Shown here one piece after another: positions 1 through 5,911 of a stretch of 6,847 bases of DNA. Source of the stretch: Planctomycetota bacterium (lineage in GTDB: Bacteria; Planctomycetota; Phycisphaerae; Phycisphaerales; SM1A02). Each line of letters begins with the position of its first letter. Position 1 is the first letter of the stretch. The notes beneath the pieces were generated by a model. The model was not told where the DNA came from. It worked only from the letters and a program-made list of their open reading frames with translations, and did no database searches. Where the stretch lies: positions 1 to 6,847 of the forward strand of contig JAPULD010000093.1 of NCBI GenBank assembly GCA_027295365.1, in the 5' to 3' direction. A program made the translations under genes and the position numbers.

Positions 1-585
1 AGGGCGGGTCATGACCGCTCCTAGCCTCAGCATGGGCCAGCAGTGCTGGCCAAACATCATTTCGATGGGGGATCCGATGAGACTGCCATCCATGCACCCA
101 TCCTCGACCATGTGTCGGCCTCCCCCTCCACCTTCCTCGGCGGGCTGGAAACAGAACGTGACAGGACGAGGAAGTCCCCCCCCGGAAGTGGCGATCTTCG
201 CAAGCACCCTGGCGGCTCCAATGAGCATGGTGGTGTGACCATCATGGCCGCACGCGTGCATGACCCCGGGATGCGTGGATGTGTATTCCACTCCGGTTTC
301 TTCAGTGATAGGCAGGGCATCCATGTCGGCGCGGAGGCCGATTGCTTTATCGCTTTGACCTGGGAGATGACCAAGGACCCCCGTGCCCTTTGCAAGGTCA
401 CCCACGAATTCGATGCCGATCGATTCGAGTTCGCGTTTGACGACACCGCTGGTTCGATGCTCGTCGAAGGCGAGTTCGGGATGCGCGTGCAGGTCGTGGC
501 GGATGGCGAGGAGTTCGGGAAGCTCCGCGTTGATGAGTTGGCGGAGGGTGTCGGTCCCGATGGGGGAGGTTGGGATGGTGGTCAT
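1..585 (-). CDS. M20-family metallo-amidohydrolase (N-acyl amino acid / hippurate hydrolase type), 3' end cut by window edge
   Basis: This frame is open for 195 codons from an ATG at 585 to the left edge; the C-terminal half lies outside the window. The M20D signatures appear in order: RHDLHAHPEL (29-38), GLRADMDALPITEETG (83-98, with catalytic-type Asp88), MHACGHDGHT (109-118, with metal-ligand candidates Cys112 and His114), FCFQPAEEGGGG (144-155, with the Glu150/Glu151 pair) and GQHCWP (179-184, with His181 where the family usually has a 'GLHNWP'-like segment). Family members are cytosolic di-metal enzymes that remove acyl groups from N-acyl amino acids or related amides; the substrate cannot be told from sequence. 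The dimerisation insert and the final metal ligand are not visible. The start is supported by the HDLH block at its usual distance from the N-terminus. No Shine-Dalgarno sequence precedes it, but a -10-like hexamer does. The gene is separate from its neighbours (233-base gap upstream). Confidence 0.93.
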   Translation of the reverse strand, partial: MTTIPTSPIGTDTLRQLINAELPELLAIRHDLHAHPELAFDEHRTSGVVKRELESIGIEFVGDLAKGTGVLGHLPGQSDKAIGLRADMDALPITEETGVEYTSTHPGVMHACGHDGHTTMLIGAARVLAKIATSGGGLPRPVTFCFQPAEEGGGGGRHMVEDGCMDGSLIGSPIEMMFGQHCWPMLRLGAVMTRP

Positions 586-591
586 GGATGC

Positions 592-597
592 AGTATA
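592..597 (-). promoter_or_regulatory. Candidate -10 element (TATACT) 6 bases upstream of the amidohydrolase ATG
   Basis: On the minus strand TATACT matches the TATAAT consensus at five of six positions. It is followed by GCATCC and then the ATG at 585. The -35 region is poor; the best is TTCTGA with a 16-base spacer. If used, transcription would start at or within a base or two of the ATG, giving a leaderless mRNA. That agrees with the lack of any Shine-Dalgarno sequence. This is pattern evidence only. Confidence 0.4.
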
Positions 598-762
598 GTG
601 GATGTCAGCGGGATCAGAATTGTTATTAAGAGGCCGAAGACGCCATGATTGACACGGGCAGGACATATAGACCCTGGTTCATGCGGTACATCCAAAGTCG
701 ATGCTCAAACGCGCAGAAACACGACCCAGGGGGTACGAGTTGTCTAGACCAAGAACTTGCAT

Positions 763-789
763 GACTCGCAGTCGCACGAATATCCGTGC
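763..789 (-). other. Two adjacent short stem-loops after the release-factor-like gene
   Basis: About 30 bases beyond the stop of the 819-1343 gene, the minus strand reads GCACG-GATATT-CGTGC (789-774), immediately followed by GACT-GCG-AGTC (773-763). The stems are only 5 (6 with a G-U pair) and 4 base pairs, and no T-tract follows, so this is not a classical intrinsic terminator. It could mark the transcript end or be chance. The rest of the 586-818 gap shows an AT-rich stretch at 795-815 and the -10-like hexamer, and nothing else I can name. Confidence 0.2.
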
Positions 790-818
790 TACTCTGTTAA
801 ATGCATTAATTACTAAGA

Positions 819-1343
819 TCACTTCAGCGCTGGCAAACCGCTATCGACTCGGTTCTTGTTGACCCGGGCGAACGCCAGCTTGTCGTGGCGTACCAGTTTG
901 GCGAGCTGGCTCATGGAGATCCCCATGATGCCCGCGGCTCCCGCGACGTCAAATCCCTTGGCCACGATGATGTCCAGGGCCTCGGCCAGCAGGGCCGGGT
1001 AATCGTGATGCTTGTAGCTGATTGAAACAGTGCGCCCCTGCCTTCGCGACTTCCACATGTCACTGACTTCATATTTCTGGGGGTTCACCTTGGTGCGTAT
1101 TTCTCTGGCCAAGGCCAGTCGAAGTCTTCTCAGAGCCGCCCCCTTGTTCTGGTGCTGGCTCCGGCGTTCGTTGCCCGCCCCCTTGATTCCCGTGGGTGTG
1201 TGCTCAATGCGAACCGAGGTCTCGACCTTGTTGCGATGCTGCCCCCCCGGGCCACTGTTGAAGCGACCCACGTTGATGACGCACTGCTTGAGCAGTTTTT
1301 CGTCGAGGATCGTGGCGGGATGGGGGGAGGAGACGAAGGTCAT
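819..1343 (-). CDS. Peptide chain release factor-like protein (RF-1 domain with GGQ motif), 174 aa
   Basis: The protein carries the class I release factor catalytic block GPGGQHRNKVET (31-42). Gly33-Gly34-Gln35 is the motif that enters the peptidyl transferase centre and promotes peptidyl-tRNA hydrolysis. The block is followed by V-x-I-x-H-x-P-T-G-I and an NKGAALRRLRLALA helix (66-79). The codon-recognition domains of RF1/RF2 are absent, so it resembles stand-alone rescue factors such as ArfB (YaeJ) or RF-H. Unlike ArfB it has no Lys/Arg-rich tail. Instead, residues about 114-174 look helical, with a helix-turn-helix-like stretch (GAAGIMGISMSQLAKLV, 135-151) and a VNKNRVDSGLPALK end. The frame stays open upstream to an ATG at 1421, but those 26 residues look unlike the family and span the candidate promoter and palindrome, so I chose the ATG at 1343. 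No Shine-Dalgarno sequence is seen. A role in ribosome rescue is inferred. Confidence 0.88.
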   Translation of the reverse strand: MTFVSSPHPATILDEKLLKQCVINVGRFNSGPGGQHRNKVETSVRIEHTPTGIKGAGNERRSQHQNKGAALRRLRLALAREIRTKVNPQKYEVSDMWKSRRQGRTVSISYKHHDYPALLAEALDIIVAKGFDVAGAAGIMGISMSQLAKLVRHDKLAFARVNKNRVDSGLPALK

Positions 1344-1349
1344 GGGCTC

Positions 1350-1355
1350 AGTGTA
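1350..1355 (-). promoter_or_regulatory. Candidate -10 element (TACACT) 6 bases upstream of the release-factor-like ATG
   Basis: On the minus strand TACACT (four of six against TATAAT, keeping the key TA...T positions) is followed by GAGCCC and then the ATG at 1343. The 6-base gap is identical to that before the amidohydrolase gene. A possible -35 (TTCAAC) sits 19 bases upstream. A leaderless start is the simplest reading, since no ribosome binding site is visible. Confidence 0.35.
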
Positions 1356-1358
1356 GCG

Positions 1359-1374
1359 GTTGGGCTTGCCCAAC
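1359..1374. promoter_or_regulatory. Perfect inverted repeat, possible operator
   Basis: GTTGGGC-TT-GCCCAAC is a perfect palindrome with 7-base arms and a 2-base centre. It lies just upstream of the candidate -10 of the release-factor-like gene, in the -10/-35 spacer region. Such a position suits a repressor site. The 2-base loop is too tight for an RNA hairpin with the full stem, so a DNA-binding dimer is more likely than an RNA structure. No regulator gene is visible nearby. Confidence 0.35.
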
Positions 1375-1478
1375 GTTGAAGAGCAAGAGCAGTTACTTGC
1401 ACTTCGAAAATATCTGATCATCCAAATGCGGTGCAGGGCACGCGCCGCTTAACGAAAAGTGGCCTCTACAAATCTGGG

Positions 1479-2537
1479 TCAAGCAATTGCGGATCTGGGC
1501 GCGGCGCTGAGTGAAAAATCATCAAACTCGCCACGCTCGAAACGAATCGACGCCAGCCCGGCGATCATCGCCGCGTTGTCGAGGCAGTAGTCCATCTCGG
1601 GCAGCCTCACATCGAGCCCACGTTGCACGCCCAGCTCCGTCAGCTTTTCGCGCAGCAGGCTGTTCGCGCTGACGCCCCCTCCCACCAAAACCGTGGTGAT
1701 TTCGTCGTGTCGATCGAGAGCCTTGATCAGGTTTTTCATGATGGCTCCGATGGCGGCCCTTTGGAATGACGCCGCGAAATCCGCTTTTTCCTGATCGTTG
1801 TATGAAGACGCATCGCGCAGGAAGTGTGCATCGGTGCCACGCCCGACGGGTTGGCCACAGACTGAATACAGCAGCGCCGTCTTCAAACCGCTGTAGGAAA
1901 AATCGAGCCGATCCTTGCCCAGCATGGAGATGGGCAGAGTGTGCGCGCGATCGTTGCCTTGTTGGGCCAGGGCATCGAGCTTGGGGCCTCCGGGGTAGCC
2001 AAGCTTGAGAATCGTCGCGGCCTTGTCGTAGGCTTCCCCAATCGCATCGTCGATCGTCTTGCCCAGCGAATGCAGATCGAGCGGATCGTTGACGAGGAAC
2101 AAACTTGTATGGCCCCCCGAGACGACAAGGCCCAGAGCCGGAAACGTCACGGGTTTCGAATCGAGCAGCCCGGCGTACAAATGCGACTGCACATGATCGA
2201 CACCGATCAGGGGCTTGCCCAGCGACCACGCCAGGGCCTTGGCGGCGCTGACCCCTACCAACAGCGAACCGATCAGGCCGGGGCGATGACCCACGCTGAT
2301 TGCATCCAGTGCTTCAAAAGTTACTTTCGCCTCGCCCAGGGCCTTCTCGATGACCGGGCTGATCCGCTCCAGATGGGCGCGGCTGGCGATCTCAGGTACC
2401 ACGCCCGCGAACTCCTCGTGCAGGTCGTGTTGCGTCGCGATGACGTTGGACAAGACGTGACGACCCGAGCGCACCACCGCCGCTGCGGTCTCGTCGCAAC
2501 TCGTCTCCAACCCAAGGATCAGCGACTCGTGTCCCAT
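1479..2537 (-). CDS. tsaD: tRNA N6-adenosine threonylcarbamoyltransferase TsaD
   Basis: TsaD, with TsaB and TsaE in bacteria, transfers the threonylcarbamoyl group made by TsaC onto A37 of tRNAs that read ANN codons, forming t6A. The 352 residues fit the family length. Visible signatures are LGLETSCDETAAAVV (8-22), GVVPEIASRAHLE (45-57), the metal-binding pair His115 and His119 in VDHVQSHLYAG, GLVVSGGHTSL (136-146), TIDDAIGEAYDKAA (161-174) with YPGGPKLDALA (181-191), FSYSGLKTALL (213-223), VGGGVSANSLLR (285-296) and CLDNAAMIA (318-326) with Asp320 as third metal ligand. The segment GHRPGLIGSLLVGV (83-96) differs from the common 'GPGL' form and recalls planctomycete homologues. The gene starts 26 bases after the S41 protease stop, so co-transcription is likely. 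No clear Shine-Dalgarno sequence precedes the ATG. TsaB, TsaC and TsaE are not in this window. Confidence 0.97.
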   Translation of the reverse strand: MGHESLILGLETSCDETAAAVVRSGRHVLSNVIATQHDLHEEFAGVVPEIASRAHLERISPVIEKALGEAKVTFEALDAISVGHRPGLIGSLLVGVSAAKALAWSLGKPLIGVDHVQSHLYAGLLDSKPVTFPALGLVVSGGHTSLFLVNDPLDLHSLGKTIDDAIGEAYDKAATILKLGYPGGPKLDALAQQGNDRAHTLPISMLGKDRLDFSYSGLKTALLYSVCGQPVGRGTDAHFLRDASSYNDQEKADFAASFQRAAIGAIMKNLIKALDRHDEITTVLVGGGVSANSLLREKLTELGVQRGLDVRLPEMDYCLDNAAMIAGLASIRFERGEFDDFSLSAAPRSAIA

Positions 2538-2563
2538 TCGATCGTGTTCAGTGAAGCGTGGCG

Positions 2564-4225
2564 TTATTCCTGGTGCTCTTCGATGGTGATCTCAGGGAGG
2601 ACACGATCATCGATAAGGGTTTGCCTCGTGAGCCGCATGTTGTTGATGGCAATCGCCGCGTTGTCGTCGTCGATGCGGAATTCTCCGATCACGTTTCCAT
2701 CCTTGTCGCGCAAAGTGATCGCGCCGCCCATGAGGTCGATATCGTCGGGCAGGAGTGGTTCCTTGCCGGCGGCCTCGGCCAGTTGACTGTGCTCGGCAAT
2801 TCCTTTCTCGATGCGACTGAGTTGCTCAAGCAACCGCGCCTTGGTCCGGGTCAATCGAGTCATCTCCAGATCGAGAGCGGCCACCGCTGGATCATCCTCG
2901 TTGAGCGTGCGCCATTGATTCGTAGTGATGAATTCCGAGAGCACTTCCGTCGCGAGTGCGAGCTGTTCATCCTTGAAATTTTCGCGAATCCAGGCCGAGT
3001 CATAGCAATCGGGCATGGTGTCATCGCGATCTCGGATCACTTCGTAAGGACGACGCGCCAGAACGCGGGCGACGAACGCCTTGTCGGACTCCTTGATCAC
3101 GAACCCCGGATCGGGATCGACGCCCCAGAGCTCGCTGCCATCCTTGCGATGCAGATTCCGTCCACTGGGCAGGTAGTAGTAGGCGTTGGTGTACTTGAGC
3201 GTGCCTCGGTTGAAATCGAGCCGACGTACGTCCTGGACGGATCCCTTGCCAAACGTGCGGGTGCCGATGATCGTGGCTCGTCCGTTGTCCTTGAGGGCGC
3301 CGGCGACGATTTCGCTGCCCGAGGCTGACGATCCGTTGACCAGGACGATCATGGGGAAGTCAGGCATCGTGCGTACCTTGTGGGCACTCCAGGATCGACC
3401 CCGAGTTTCGTCGCGAGGGCGAACTGACACGATGACCCCTTCCTTGAGGAAGAGATCGGCCATGTCGATCGCCGCCGGCAGCGAGCCCCCCGGGTTGTCG
3501 CGAAGGTCGAGAATGAAACCCTTCATGCCCGCGGCGACAAGCTGCAGCATCGTCTGATTCAGTTCCTGCATGGTGCTCATGTTGAACTGCGTTACCTTGG
3601 CGTAGGCGATGTTGGTCTCTGAATCGAGACAGTGATGCCATGACTTGCCATTCCGGACAAGCCCCTTGACCGTTCGGGCCACGATGGCCCGGCGGGTGAT
3701 TGTGATGTCCTCTTCGACGTCGTCGAGATGTCGAACCTTAATGGTCACCTGGGTGTCGGGTTCGCCCAACAGCTGGTCAATGCATTCCTGGCTGGATTTC
3801 TTGTAGGTCGAAATTCCCTCGATCTCGAGGACGACATCGCCGGCCTTGACGCCTGATTCCAGTGAAGGCGAATCATCCATGGGGGAGATGATCGTGAGGT
3901 AGTCATCGATGATGTTGATCTCCGACCCGATGCCGACGTAGGTGCCGCGGAGATCCTTGTTGAAGTCGCGCTCGCGAGAGGGAGGGATATACACCGTATG
4001 AGGGTCGTCCAGCGTCTCGATCATGGCCTGGATGGCCGCGATTTGCATTTTTTCGTCGTCCGGATCGCGGACAAAGCTTTCCTTGAGGATGCTTCGGACA
4101 TCAATAATCGTATCGACGAAGTCGAAACCATCAGTGCGATCTGCAATGGCCAGCGGGAGCTGGATCAGTAGAAAGCCCACCAACACCACGAGTAGGAACG
4201 GCGCCACGTATTTCTTTGTCCGCAC
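2564..4225 (-). CDS. S41-family carboxy-terminal processing protease (CtpA/Prc-like) with PDZ domain, 553 aa
   Basis: The protein is probably anchored in or exported across the cytoplasmic membrane: positive residues (RTKK) precede a hydrophobic stretch (about 6-28) ending in an AIA-like site. A helical segment (about 40-90) leads to a PDZ domain (about 93-170, with YVGIGSEI and SLESGVKAGDVVLEIEG). The S41 core follows: GFILDLRDNPGGSLPAAIDMADLF (236-259), then NGSSASGSEIVAGAL (297-311) with nucleophile Ser302, and FGKGSVQ (325-331) with general base Lys327. The 25-residue spacing matches the Ser/Lys dyad of the family. After WGVDPDPGF (367-375) comes an extra C-terminal region of about 150 residues with a probable coiled coil (about 450-485) and a hydrophilic tail. 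Family members trim or degrade envelope proteins from their C-termini; the substrate here is unknown. The start is GTG, chosen for its strong ribosome binding site. It is the likely first gene of an operon with tsaD. Confidence 0.95.
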   Translation of the reverse strand: MRTKKYVAPFLLVVLVGFLLIQLPLAIADRTDGFDFVDTIIDVRSILKESFVRDPDDEKMQIAAIQAMIETLDDPHTVYIPPSRERDFNKDLRGTYVGIGSEINIIDDYLTIISPMDDSPSLESGVKAGDVVLEIEGISTYKKSSQECIDQLLGEPDTQVTIKVRHLDDVEEDITITRRAIVARTVKGLVRNGKSWHHCLDSETNIAYAKVTQFNMSTMQELNQTMLQLVAAGMKGFILDLRDNPGGSLPAAIDMADLFLKEGVIVSVRPRDETRGRSWSAHKVRTMPDFPMIVLVNGSSASGSEIVAGALKDNGRATIIGTRTFGKGSVQDVRRLDFNRGTLKYTNAYYYLPSGRNLHRKDGSELWGVDPDPGFVIKESDKAFVARVLARRPYEVIRDRDDTMPDCYDSAWIRENFKDEQLALATEVLSEFITTNQWRTLNEDDPAVAALDLEMTRLTRTKARLLEQLSRIEKGIAEHSQLAEAAGKEPLLPDDIDLMGGAITLRDKDGNVIGEFRIDDDNAAIAINNMRLTRQTLIDDRVLPEITIEEHQE

Positions 4226-4233
4226 GAAATCAT

Positions 4234-4240
4234 CTCCTTT
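4234..4240 (-). promoter_or_regulatory. Ribosome binding site fixing the GTG start of the S41 protease
   Basis: AAAGGAG on the minus strand lies 8 bases before the GTG at 4225, an ideal spacing. An ATG closer to it (4232) is in another frame and does not extend. This is the clearest Shine-Dalgarno sequence of the larger genes here and settles a non-ATG start. Confidence 0.75.
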
Positions 4241-4241
4241 G

Positions 4242-4340
4242 TCATCCGTCCTTGGTCGAACGGGTCAATCCATGGTAGGCGATCTTCACGTCATTCGGGA
4301 GCGGGTGGTATCCGCGAGGCATGGTGATTTCGCTTCCCAT
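4242..4340 (-). CDS. Possible 32-aa small ORF directly upstream of the S41 protease
   Basis: An ATG at 4340 opens a 32-codon frame ending in TGA at 4242, 16 bases before the protease GTG and just ahead of its ribosome binding site; a second in-frame ATG lies at 4322. The predicted peptide begins MGSEITMPRGYHPL and ends GLTRSTKDG; it is hydrophilic, with no membrane segment. Most codons end in G or C, as in the neighbouring real genes, which is mild support for coding. No strong ribosome binding site precedes either ATG, and I recognise no family. It could be an upstream ORF coupling translation to the protease, a small protein, or chance. Confidence 0.22.
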   Translation of the reverse strand: MGSEITMPRGYHPLPNDVKIAYHGLTRSTKDG

Positions 4341-4438
4341 ACAATTGAGATACCTACCGAGGCATCCTGGTCACGATGCAATTGACGCAAAGTGGCGAAT
4401 CGAGTCTGGCCTCTTCTCGTCGAAGACCGGGAATCGCC

Positions 4439-4444
4439 TACAAT
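4439..4444 (+). promoter_or_regulatory. Candidate -10 element (TACAAT) for hflX
   Basis: TACAAT matches TATAAT at five of six positions and ends 22 bases before the hflX ATG, implying a leader of about 15 bases. The -35 region is weak (TTCTCG at 4414-4419 with a 19-base spacer). The divergent 4226-4466 gap must hold promoters for both hflX and the S41 protease gene, but I could not place a convincing one for the protease. A second TACAAT occurs at 4340-4345. Confidence 0.3.
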
Positions 4445-4466
4445 GCGGACTTCCAGGCCTTTAAAC

Positions 4467-5894
4467 ATGTCCCAAGTCCAACGAGAACAACTCAAAGTCA
4501 TTGCGGAAAGGGCGATTCTCGTCGGCGTGGATCTGCCCATGGCCTATCGCGACTCCAACGATCGATTCAGTGAGCTTCAGGCCCTGGCCGAGACGGCCGG
4601 GGCGGTCGTGGTGGGCGAACTGGTCCAAAAGCGTCGGAAACCGGCGGTTCGCATGTACCTGGGCAAGGGAAAGGCTCAGGAACTGGCGGAGTTAGTGAAA
4701 ATGGTCAAGGCGACGCTGGTGGTTTTCGACAACGACCTGTCCCCAAGCCAGATCCGGAATCTCGAAGAGGCGACGGAGTGCAAGATCATCGATCGGAGTG
4801 AACTGATCCTCGATATTTTTGCCAATCGAGCCTCAACCCATGCCGCCCGATTGCAGGTGGAGATCGCCCAACTCGCGTACACCTACCCAAGGCTGAGAGC
4901 CATGTGGGACCACCTGGGCCAGATCGTGGGTGGAGCCCCCATCGGCATCGGCACCCGAGGCCCGGGTGAGCAACAACTTGAAATCGACCGGCGGCTCGTC
5001 CAGCGACGCAAGAAGCAGCTTCAGCGGGAGTTGGAAGAAGTCCAGCAACGAAAAACCCGAGAGGTGGCCCAGCGCCGGGTGGATCATTTCACCGTCGGAA
5101 TCGTCGGATACACTAATGCCGGAAAATCAACGCTCTTCAACGCCCTCACCGATGGTGGAGCCTTTGCCCACGAGAAACTCTTTGCCACGCTGGGCACCCG
5201 TATGGAGCGTTGGGAACTGGGAGGAGGGAATTACGCGATTCTCTCCGACACCGTCGGGTTCATTCGCAACCTGCCTCACCACCTTGTGGCGTCGTTCCGC
5301 TCGACGCTTGAGGAAACGGTATATGCCCACCTGATCGTGACGGTGCTTGACGTTTCCGACCCGAACGCTCCCATGCAGTTGGAAGTCGTCAATCGCACCC
5401 TGGACGAAATCGGTGCGGCGGATCAGACCCGCATCATTGCCTTGAACAAGATTGACGCTTTGGAGGATCCCAGGGATGTGCTGGTATGGCTGAATCGCTA
5501 TCCAAATGCCATTCCCATCAGTGCCGCGAAGAACCAAGGGCTGGAAGAGTTGAGCGAGCTGGTGTATGAGCTCATGCTTGGCGACATGAAGCGGGTGCGG
5601 ATCGAGCTGCCTCTGTCCGATGGACGTTCGATCGCCTTTCTCGAACAACGAGTCGAAGTGCATGACCGGGAATATCTCGAGAAGCGGGTCGTGATGGAAG
5701 TGACCATCGGGCGTCGCCAGTTGGATCAACTTCTGGCGAGGGGAACCTCGATGAAGGTCGATGGCTTGACGGGGCAGGAGGCCCTGCGCGAAATCTGGAA
5801 TGAAATACCACCCCCCAGGGTTCCTGAACGAATGCCGCTGCATGAGCGATATATAGACGAGTATGAGTTGTCTCCCGAAGATGACGACGATTAA
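4467..5894 (+). CDS. hflX: GTPase HflX, ribosome-associated, 475 aa
   Basis: HflX is a translation-factor-class GTPase that binds the 50S subunit and splits stalled ribosomes in stress. The N-terminal HflX domain shows LQALAETAGAVVVGELVQ (38-55), YLGKGKAQEL (64-73), DNDLSPSQIRNLE (88-100) and DRSELILDIFANRA (109-122). GIGTRGPGEQQLEIDRRL (160-177) and a charged coiled segment (about 175-205) follow. The G domain has G1 GYTNAGKS (214-221), a G2 region LFATLGTR (238-245), G3 DTVG (261-264), G4 NKID (327-330) and G5 SAAK (352-355). The tail is acidic (SPEDDDD). The frame stays open upstream to an ATG at 4392, but those 25 residues look non-coding. The ATG at 4467 gives MSQVQREQLKVIAERAILVG, the usual family beginning. 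The Shine-Dalgarno sequence is weak. The gene diverges from the S41 protease gene and is followed after 17 bases by another plus-strand gene, so an operon is likely. In G2 the common LFATLD reads LFATLG. Confidence 0.96.
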   Translation: MSQVQREQLKVIAERAILVGVDLPMAYRDSNDRFSELQALAETAGAVVVGELVQKRRKPAVRMYLGKGKAQELAELVKMVKATLVVFDNDLSPSQIRNLEEATECKIIDRSELILDIFANRASTHAARLQVEIAQLAYTYPRLRAMWDHLGQIVGGAPIGIGTRGPGEQQLEIDRRLVQRRKKQLQRELEEVQQRKTREVAQRRVDHFTVGIVGYTNAGKSTLFNALTDGGAFAHEKLFATLGTRMERWELGGGNYAILSDTVGFIRNLPHHLVASFRSTLEETVYAHLIVTVLDVSDPNAPMQLEVVNRTLDEIGAADQTRIIALNKIDALEDPRDVLVWLNRYPNAIPISAAKNQGLEELSELVYELMLGDMKRVRIELPLSDGRSIAFLEQRVEVHDREYLEKRVVMEVTIGRRQLDQLLARGTSMKVDGLTGQEALREIWNEIPPPRVPERMPLHERYIDEYELSPEDDDD

Positions 5895-5911
5895 ATGGAC
5901 CAGGGCCGGCG

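Noticed and set aside
176..183. Run of eight C (eight G in the coding strand) inside the amidohydrolase gene, a possible phase-variation or frameshift site
   Set aside because: The reading frame continues correctly through it (TSGGGLPRPVTF), so the run is intact as read. A single tract of this length is weak evidence of switching.
43..648. A 201-codon plus-strand open frame across the amidohydrolase region
   Set aside because: It is antisense to a minus-strand frame with clear M20 motifs, and its translation shows no family features.
601..818. A tRNA or small RNA gene in the gap before the amidohydrolase
   Set aside because: A GGTTCATGC stretch recalls a T-arm, but no cloverleaf, acceptor stem or anticodon arm could be assembled around it on either strand.
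1444..1463. Stem-loop gccgctt-aacgaa-aagtggc after tsaD as a terminator
   Set aside because: In the sense of tsaD transcription the stem has an A-C mismatch, and no T-tract follows.
1941..2786. A 281-codon plus-strand open frame across tsaD and the end of the protease gene
   Set aside because: It overlaps two strongly supported minus-strand genes and is a shadow frame of GC-rich coding DNA.
4382..4387. TTGACG as a -35 box for hflX
   Set aside because: No acceptable -10 hexamer lies 15-19 bases downstream; the nearest good hexamer (4439) is far too distant.
5127..5843. A 238-codon minus-strand open frame opposite hflX
   Set aside because: hflX is unmistakable on the other strand, and this frame has no recognisable motif.
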